64,000 bases of DNA from Thauera sp. 2A1 (lineage in GTDB: Bacteria > Pseudomonadota > Gammaproteobacteria > Burkholderiales > Rhodocyclaceae): the NCBI RefSeq assembly GCF_009469595.2, contig NZ_SSXV01000003.1, positions 62,001 through 126,000 on the forward strand. Reading direction: 5' to 3'. Made by a program: the position numbers and the translations under genes. The notes beneath the pieces were generated by a model. It was not told where the DNA came from and did not search any database. It saw nothing but the letters and a program-made list of their open reading frames with translations. The number at the start of each line of letters is the position of its first letter. The first letter of the stretch is position 1. This document shows positions 59,620-64,000 of this stretch, one piece after another.

Positions 59620-60030
59620 ATGTTCGGAGGTTTTGGTAACCGTGCTGCCGCTTATGCAAAGGTCGGCGTGGAAACCGGCGTCAATACGGCCGACCCTCAC
59701 AAGCTGATCCTGATGCTGTTCGACGGTGCCTTGCTGCAGGTACGCACCGCCGGTATCGCCATCGGCAACGAGGACATTCCGGGCAAGGGCGCCGCCATCT
59801 CGAAGGCAGTCGAGATCATCATCAACGGCCTCAAGGTGAGCCTGGACTTGAGCGCCGGTGGCGAACTGGCCGGGCGGCTGGCCGCGCTCTACGACTACAT
59901 GAGCGACCGCCTGCTCTACGCCAACCTGCACAACAGCCAGCCCGCGCTGGACGAAGTGGCGGGCCTGCTGGATTCGCTGCGCGAAGCGTGGGCGAGCATC
60001 CGCAGCCAGGTCCAGCCGGTCGCGGCCTGA
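59620..60030 (+). CDS. fliS: Flagellar export chaperone FliS
   Basis: This 136-residue helical protein has the FliS signatures (AYAKVGVETGVNTADPHKLILMLFDGALLQVRTA; GGELAGRLAALYDYMSDRLLYANL). It binds newly made flagellin to prevent premature polymerisation. It lies 40 bases after fliD. Confidence 0.94.
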   Translation: MFGGFGNRAAAYAKVGVETGVNTADPHKLILMLFDGALLQVRTAGIAIGNEDIPGKGAAISKAVEIIINGLKVSLDLSAGGELAGRLAALYDYMSDRLLYANLHNSQPALDEVAGLLDSLREAWASIRSQVQPVAA

Positions 60031-60078
60031 TTCCTGCTTGGGCTCATTCGTCCGTCGCTACCGCACTGCCGCCGAACC

Positions 60079-60423
60079 ATGCTCACCCGCCCTGCCCTCG
60101 ACGCCCTGACCGCCCGCTATGAAGCGATGGCGGAAGCGGCGCGCGCCAACGACTGGGACCGCCTGTCCGCGCTGGAGCGCGAGGCAGCGGGCTTGCGGGA
60201 GGCAGCACGCGCCGACGCAGATGCGGCGACGGCTGCCGCTGCGCAGTCGGCCCTGCCAGCCGCGGAGCTAGCGGCCCTGCGCAAGGGCATCGAGCGCATC
60301 CTGGCGCTGGATGCCGAGATCCGCAGCCACGCCGACCCCTTCCTTGCCAGCGTGCGCAAGCTGCTTGCCGCCGGACGGCAGGAGCGCGCGCTGCGCAGCG
60401 CCTACGGCGCGCTCGAGCCCTGA
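60079..60423 (+). CDS. fliT: FliT-like flagellar protein
   Basis: This 114-residue, all-helical, Ala/Arg-rich protein follows fliS, where fliT normally lies. The pattern (RYEAMAEAARANDWDRLSALEREAAGLREAARAD...GIERILALDAEIRSHADPFLASVRKLL) fits the FliT chaperone family; sequence conservation in this family is low. FliT-type proteins serve as FliD chaperones. Confidence 0.72.
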   Translation: MLTRPALDALTARYEAMAEAARANDWDRLSALEREAAGLREAARADADAATAAAAQSALPAAELAALRKGIERILALDAEIRSHADPFLASVRKLLAAGRQERALRSAYGALEP

Positions 60424-60466
60424 CGCGCACACCGGCTGAGCCGGCGGCAGCCATGGAGCCCACGCG

Positions 60467-61669
60467 ATGATCCCCGCCGACCTCGCCGCCCGCCTGCGCC
60501 TGCTCAACGAAGCGAGCTTCTTCAACACCGAGCAGCCCGTCTCCGGGCTGCAGCGCACACGTGAGATCCAGGCCGACCTGCCCGAGCTGCTGCCGGGGCA
60601 GCGCGTCACGGCGACCTTGCAGCGCCCCCTGCCCGACGGCACCTTCCGCGCCCTCATTGCCGGACGCGAGATGACCCTGTCGCTCAACAGCCCCGCCAAC
60701 AACGGCGACACGCTCGAGCTGGAAGTCTCGCAGGTCACGCCGCGGGCAGTGTTCGCGCGCATCGTCGGCACCGAGGCCAGCGTCGCCAGCGGCGCTTCGG
60801 CGCAGGCGTCGCTGAGCCAGACCGGTCGGCTGATCAGCTTCCTGCTCACCGGCCAGCCGGCCTCCAGCCCCGCTGAACTGAGGGCCGGGCAAGCCCTGAT
60901 CAGCGCCCCGCCGAGCAGTGGCGCGCAACTGGCGCCCGCGCTGCGCGACGCAATCGGCCAGAGCGGATTGTTCTACGAAGCGCACCAGGTGCAGTGGGTG
61001 CTGGGCAAGCTGGATCTCGCCAAGCTGCAGCGCGAACCGCAGAACCAGGCGCCAGCGTCTGCCGTGGGCGGCGCCGGCGCGGGTCCGGCGGGTTCGCCGG
61101 CCACGACCGAGTCACGACCCGCGACCGCGGCCGAGGTGCGGCCGGCGACGGCCGAGCAGCGCCTTGCCACGCCAGCCCCCCTGGGCGACACACGAGCCCC
61201 GGAGCGCGGCACAACCATCGACAACGCGGCCCCGTCGCCCCGCAGCACAGCCACCACCAGCGACGCGCCAGCGGCAGCGCGCGCCGAGCCCATCCCGGAG
61301 CGCCTGCTGCCGGTGGTGCATCGGCAGCTCGATGCGCTGGCGACAAACCAATACGTGTGGCAGGGCCAGGCGTGGCCGGGGCAGCCGGTGGAATGGATCA
61401 TCCACGACCCGGAGGACCCGTCCGAAGGCCGGGAACAAGTCCAATCTGGCGAAACTTCACCGGAATGGAAGACCACCCTGCGCCTGACGCTGCCGCGGCT
61501 CGGCGGCGTCGAGGCGCACCTGCATCTGACCGCTGCGGGCGTCGCGCTGCGCATGCGCGCCGACGATCCGGCCACGATGGCGGCGCTGCTGGATCGCCGC
61601 GGCGAGCTGCAATCGGCGCTGGAGGCCGCCAACCTGGCGCTGGCCGGCATGGTGGTGGAAGAGCAATGA
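60467..61669 (+). CDS. FliK-like flagellar hook-length control domain protein
   Basis: In this 400-residue protein the N-terminal about 130 residues resemble the first half of long FliK-like proteins (LPGQRVTATLQRPLPDGTFRALIAGREMTLSLNSPANNGDTLELEVSQVTPRAVFARIV). A Pro/Ala/Thr-rich linker (about 195-275) leads to a C-terminal Flg_hook-type domain (LRLTLPRLGGVEAHLHLTAAGVALRMRADDPATMAALLDRRGELQSALEAANL). It may be a second FliK beside a canonical gene elsewhere. It is followed after 13 bases by the FlhB-like gene. Confidence 0.72.
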   Translation: MIPADLAARLRLLNEASFFNTEQPVSGLQRTREIQADLPELLPGQRVTATLQRPLPDGTFRALIAGREMTLSLNSPANNGDTLELEVSQVTPRAVFARIVGTEASVASGASAQASLSQTGRLISFLLTGQPASSPAELRAGQALISAPPSSGAQLAPALRDAIGQSGLFYEAHQVQWVLGKLDLAKLQREPQNQAPASAVGGAGAGPAGSPATTESRPATAAEVRPATAEQRLATPAPLGDTRAPERGTTIDNAAPSPRSTATTSDAPAAARAEPIPERLLPVVHRQLDALATNQYVWQGQAWPGQPVEWIIHDPEDPSEGREQVQSGETSPEWKTTLRLTLPRLGGVEAHLHLTAAGVALRMRADDPATMAALLDRRGELQSALEAANLALAGMVVEEQ

Positions 61670-61682
61670 CCAAGGTACGGCG

Positions 61683-62039
61683 ATGAACTCCGACGCCCGG
61701 CCCGATGTACGCGGCGAAGCGGTCGCCCTCGCCTACAACGCGGGCGAGGCGGCGCCCCGCGTGGTGGCCAAGGGGCGCGGCGTGGTGGCGCGCGAGATCA
61801 TCGAGCGCGCGCGCGAGGCGGGTGTCTATGTGCATGAATCGCCCGAACTGGTGAGCCTGCTGATGCAGGTGGATCTCGACGCGCGCATCCCGCCGCAGCT
61901 CTACGTTGCGGTCGCCGAACTGCTGGCCTGGCTCTACCGTGTCGAACAGGGCGCCGAAGCCGGCAACGCACCCGTCCCCGCGCACGGCAGCCTGCCGGAG
62001 AGCCTGCCGCGCCGGGGAGCAGGCGCACAGGCGGGCTGA
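61683..62039 (+). CDS. FlhB C-terminal-domain-like protein (EscU/YscU/HrcU family)
   Basis: The 118-residue soluble protein corresponds to the cytoplasmic domain of FlhB (EAVALAYNAGEAAPRVVAKGRGVVAREIIERAREAGVYVHESPELVSLLMQVDLDARIPPQLYVAVAELLAWLYRVEQ) without the membrane part. The NPTH autocleavage site is absent, because the sequence corresponds to the segment following it. Such FhlB-type proteins can substitute for the FlhB C-terminal fragment in export switching. Pairing with the FliK-like gene fits that job. Confidence 0.82.
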   Translation: MNSDARPDVRGEAVALAYNAGEAAPRVVAKGRGVVAREIIERAREAGVYVHESPELVSLLMQVDLDARIPPQLYVAVAELLAWLYRVEQGAEAGNAPVPAHGSLPESLPRRGAGAQAG

Positions 62040-62116
62040 GTCGTGCTATAAGCCACGACTGCCTCCCGACTCGACTCATCCGCCCACCCAGCTCCTGGTT
62101 GCGCAATCCACTTACC

Positions 62117-62896
62117 ATGGCCACCGACGACAAGCTGACCCGTGTGGAACTGCTGCAAGCCGACGACGAGTCGCGTTACCTGCTGCGCGACCCATTGGAA
62201 ATTGTGCACCTGATCCGCATGCTGGCAGCCGAGCGCGCCCTGGTCACGGCTTACCTTGCTCCGGGCAGCCAGTCCCTCCTGACGATGGTGCTCGGCGTGA
62301 CGTCCGGTGAAGACGCCGTCCTGCTCGATGGCAGCACGTCCGAGGCGATCAACCGCCAGGTCGAGCTCGCCGAGCGGATCACCTGCATCACCCACCTCGA
62401 CAAGGTGCGGGTGCAGTTCAGCCTCGGTACGCCGTCGCGCCAGGCCACGGGGAACGGAGCGGTGTTCAGCACTGCGCTGCCGACCGAGGTCCTGCGCCTG
62501 CAGCGGCGCGATTTTTTCCGCCTCAACACGCCTGTGGCGCAGACCGTGCTGTGTTCGATCCCGCTGGACACGCGGCATGGAATCGGCGGGCGGGTGGAGA
62601 TGCGCATCCTCGACATCAGCACCGGCGGCATCGCCGTTGCTGTGCCGCCCAGCGGCCTGGCGCTCGTGCCCGGGATGTCGTTCGACGGTTGTCAGCTCAA
62701 GCTGCCCGCCAGCGAGCCGATATCTGCGCAGCTCACCGTGCGCAACGTGTTTCGCCTGGTCACCCGCAACGGCACCGAGATGCTCCGTGCCGGCTGCCAA
62801 TTCACCGGATTGTCGCCGCAAGCCGAAGGCATGATCCAGCGCTACATCATGAAGAACGAAAAGCAGCGCAGCGCCCTAGCCCGCAGCCGCCACTGA
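62117..62896 (+). CDS. ycgR: YcgR-like flagellar brake protein with PilZ domain (first copy)
   Basis: The 259-residue protein has an N-terminal YcgR domain (about 10-110) and a PilZ domain with the c-di-GMP-binding motifs RLQRRDFFRL (RxxxR) near residue 126 and DISTGGIAV (DxSxxG) near 170. YcgR slows flagellar rotation when c-di-GMP rises. The ATG at 62117 was preferred over one six codons upstream. A hairpin GTCGTG...CACGAC at 62040-62059 precedes it. Confidence 0.85.
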   Translation: MATDDKLTRVELLQADDESRYLLRDPLEIVHLIRMLAAERALVTAYLAPGSQSLLTMVLGVTSGEDAVLLDGSTSEAINRQVELAERITCITHLDKVRVQFSLGTPSRQATGNGAVFSTALPTEVLRLQRRDFFRLNTPVAQTVLCSIPLDTRHGIGGRVEMRILDISTGGIAVAVPPSGLALVPGMSFDGCQLKLPASEPISAQLTVRNVFRLVTRNGTEMLRAGCQFTGLSPQAEGMIQRYIMKNEKQRSALARSRH

Positions 62897-62903
62897 AGAA
62901 GCC

Positions 62904-63695
62904 ATGTCCCAGCCAGAGCAAGACCGCGCCCAAGGCAGCGAACCCGACCGCATCCAGCCGCTGCCGACCGAAGGCCTGGACAAGTACCTGCTGCATGGCC
63001 CGCGACAGATCCGTCAGTTGCTGCAGTCGCTGAGCGATGCCCATGCGCTGGTGAGCGTGCATCTGACGCCGGGGCGCGAATCCTTCCTCAGCGCCATCGT
63101 CTCGCTGGCCGACGACGAGAGCGCGGTCTATCTCGATGCCTGCATCGATGAAGGCACGAACCGCCGCGCCACCCAAGCCGGCAAGCTGCTGTGCGTGACC
63201 CAGCTCGAACGCATCCGCATCCAGTTTTCGCTCGAGGCGGCGGCACTGGCCACCCTGGACGGCCGCACGGCCCTGCGGGCGCCGCTGCCCGCACAGATGC
63301 TGCGTCTGCAGCGGCGCGAGAGTTATCGGCTGCACGTGCCGCTCAGCCACGAAGCACGGTGCGCGCTCCCCCGGCCGGATGGCGGACCGCGCCTGCCGGT
63401 CAGGATCATCGACATCGGCGCCGGCGGGATTGCCTTCCATCTGGCACCGGACGCCCTGCACGTCGAATTGGGAATGGAACTGGCAGGCTGCCTGCTGACG
63501 CTTCCCGATGTCGAACCCATGGTGGTAGCGCTCGAGGTGCGCAACATCACGACGCAACCCAGCCGCAGCGGCAGCGACAACCTGCGCGTCGGCTGCCGCT
63601 TCGCGGCCCTGCCCCGCGGCGCCGACACGGCGATCCAGCGCTACATCCTGCGAACTGAAAGGGAACTCAACGCACGCGAACGCGGCGGGCTCTAA
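62904..63695 (+). CDS. YcgR-like protein with PilZ domain (second copy)
   Basis: The 263-residue tandem paralogue starts 7 bases after the first copy. It also has the YcgR N-domain and PilZ motifs RLQRRESYRL and DIGAGGIAF; in the second, Gly replaces Ser of DxSxxG. Overall similarity to the first copy is moderate, so this is an old duplication with likely specialisation, for example in c-di-GMP affinity. Confidence 0.82.
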   Translation: MSQPEQDRAQGSEPDRIQPLPTEGLDKYLLHGPRQIRQLLQSLSDAHALVSVHLTPGRESFLSAIVSLADDESAVYLDACIDEGTNRRATQAGKLLCVTQLERIRIQFSLEAAALATLDGRTALRAPLPAQMLRLQRRESYRLHVPLSHEARCALPRPDGGPRLPVRIIDIGAGGIAFHLAPDALHVELGMELAGCLLTLPDVEPMVVALEVRNITTQPSRSGSDNLRVGCRFAALPRGADTAIQRYILRTERELNARERGGL

Positions 63696-63749
63696 CAGCG
63701 GCGCTCGCCGCTCCCACGCGAATAGTTGCCGGATGCGAGCGGATGCCGC

Positions 63750-64000
63750 TCACACCGACATGTTCATGATGTCCTGATATGCGGTGACGAGGCGGTTGCG
63801 CACCTGGACCATCTGCTGAAACGACAGGTTGGCCTTCTGCAGGTTGACCATCACGTCCTGCAGATTGACGTTGGGATCGCCGGCGGAGAAGTTCTGCGCC
63901 ATTTCCCGTGCCTCGTTCTGCGCGGCGCTGACGTCCTTCAGCGCGCCGTTGAGCACGTCGGCAAAATTGACGCCGCCGGCCGCCTCTTCGGGCTGCACCG
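63750..64000 (-). CDS. fliE: Flagellar hook-basal body protein FliE, N-terminus cut by window edge
   Basis: The last about 83 residues of FliE are visible (NFADVLNGALKDVSAAQNEAREMAQNFSAGDPNVNLQDVMVNLQKANLSFQQMVQVRNRLVTAYQDIMNMSV). FliE joins the MS ring to the rod. The family is about 105 residues, so about 20 residues lie beyond the edge. It is convergent with the second ycgR-like gene. Confidence 0.93.
   Translation of the reverse strand, partial: VQPEEAAGGVNFADVLNGALKDVSAAQNEAREMAQNFSAGDPNVNLQDVMVNLQKANLSFQQMVQVRNRLVTAYQDIMNMSV

Overview
The window is chromosomal DNA of very high G+C content, densely coded on both strands. Gene content points to a betaproteobacterium of the Thauera/Azoarcus/Aromatoleum kind (Rhodocyclales): a DmpR-controlled phenol hydroxylase plus meta-cleavage cluster, a phasin, a cyanide-insensitive quinol oxidase, an AcoR-type sigma-54 regulator with a PedF-type cytochrome c, and a polar-flagellum locus. 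The genus is inferred from gene content only. No rRNA, tRNA, CRISPR array or insertion sequence was seen.

Region 1 (1-24.3 kb) is mostly housekeeping: a GntR regulator cut by the left edge, divergent from mdh and a CitE-like lyase; MFS and AEC transporters; a luciferase-like oxidoreductase; a chemoreceptor with its sensor domain at the C-terminus; lysS; a small fatty-acid hydroxylase; a cioAB oxidase operon with a 54-residue DUF2474 protein; a ChaN-PDZ protein; an M1-like peptidase; a DUF808 membrane protein; mnmC; a PAS kinase/LuxR regulator pair; a phasin; and gltX.

Region 2 (24.3-32.9 kb) looks like an alcohol/aldehyde oxidation unit. It holds an AcoR-like activator, a DUF779 protein, an aldehyde dehydrogenase and, divergently, a PedF-type cytochrome c, a quinoprotein-associated binding protein and a MetA-type outer-membrane protein. 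The divergent intergenic region carries two sigma-54 promoters facing outward, with seven TGGAGCA/TGCTCCA elements between them. A DMT exporter, a PCu(A)C copper chaperone and purL follow.

Region 3 (37-50.6 kb) is phenol catabolism. dmpKLMNOP and dmpB are read leftward from a sigma-54 promoter with an IHF site and two DmpR-type activator sites; dmpR is divergent. A GntR repressor-like gene, a GlcG-like gene, dmpD, dmpF, dmpG and a 4-oxalocrotonate tautomerase follow. The ferredoxin (dmpQ), semialdehyde dehydrogenase (dmpC), hydratase (dmpE) and decarboxylase (dmpH) are absent, so the pathway as encoded here has a gap before the aldolase. A TCTCGA motif repeated 19 bp apart lies upstream of both the GntR gene and dmpR, and a single copy lies upstream of dmpB.

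Region 4 (51.2-64 kb) is flagellar and surface-related. A GT41/SPINDLY-type glycosyltransferase, an 812-residue protein built almost wholly of 8-residue L-[ST]-x-x-Q-[IV]-x-[AS] repeats, and a GT2 glycosyltransferase lie beside fliC-flaG-fliD-fliS-fliT, a fliK-like gene, an flhB C-terminal-domain gene, two tandem ycgR-like PilZ genes and the end of fliE. The repeat gene is preceded by a sigma-28-like promoter with a perfect -35 element. This suggests a flagellar-regulon, probably surface-exposed and possibly O-glycosylated repeat protein, and it is the best candidate here for an undescribed system.
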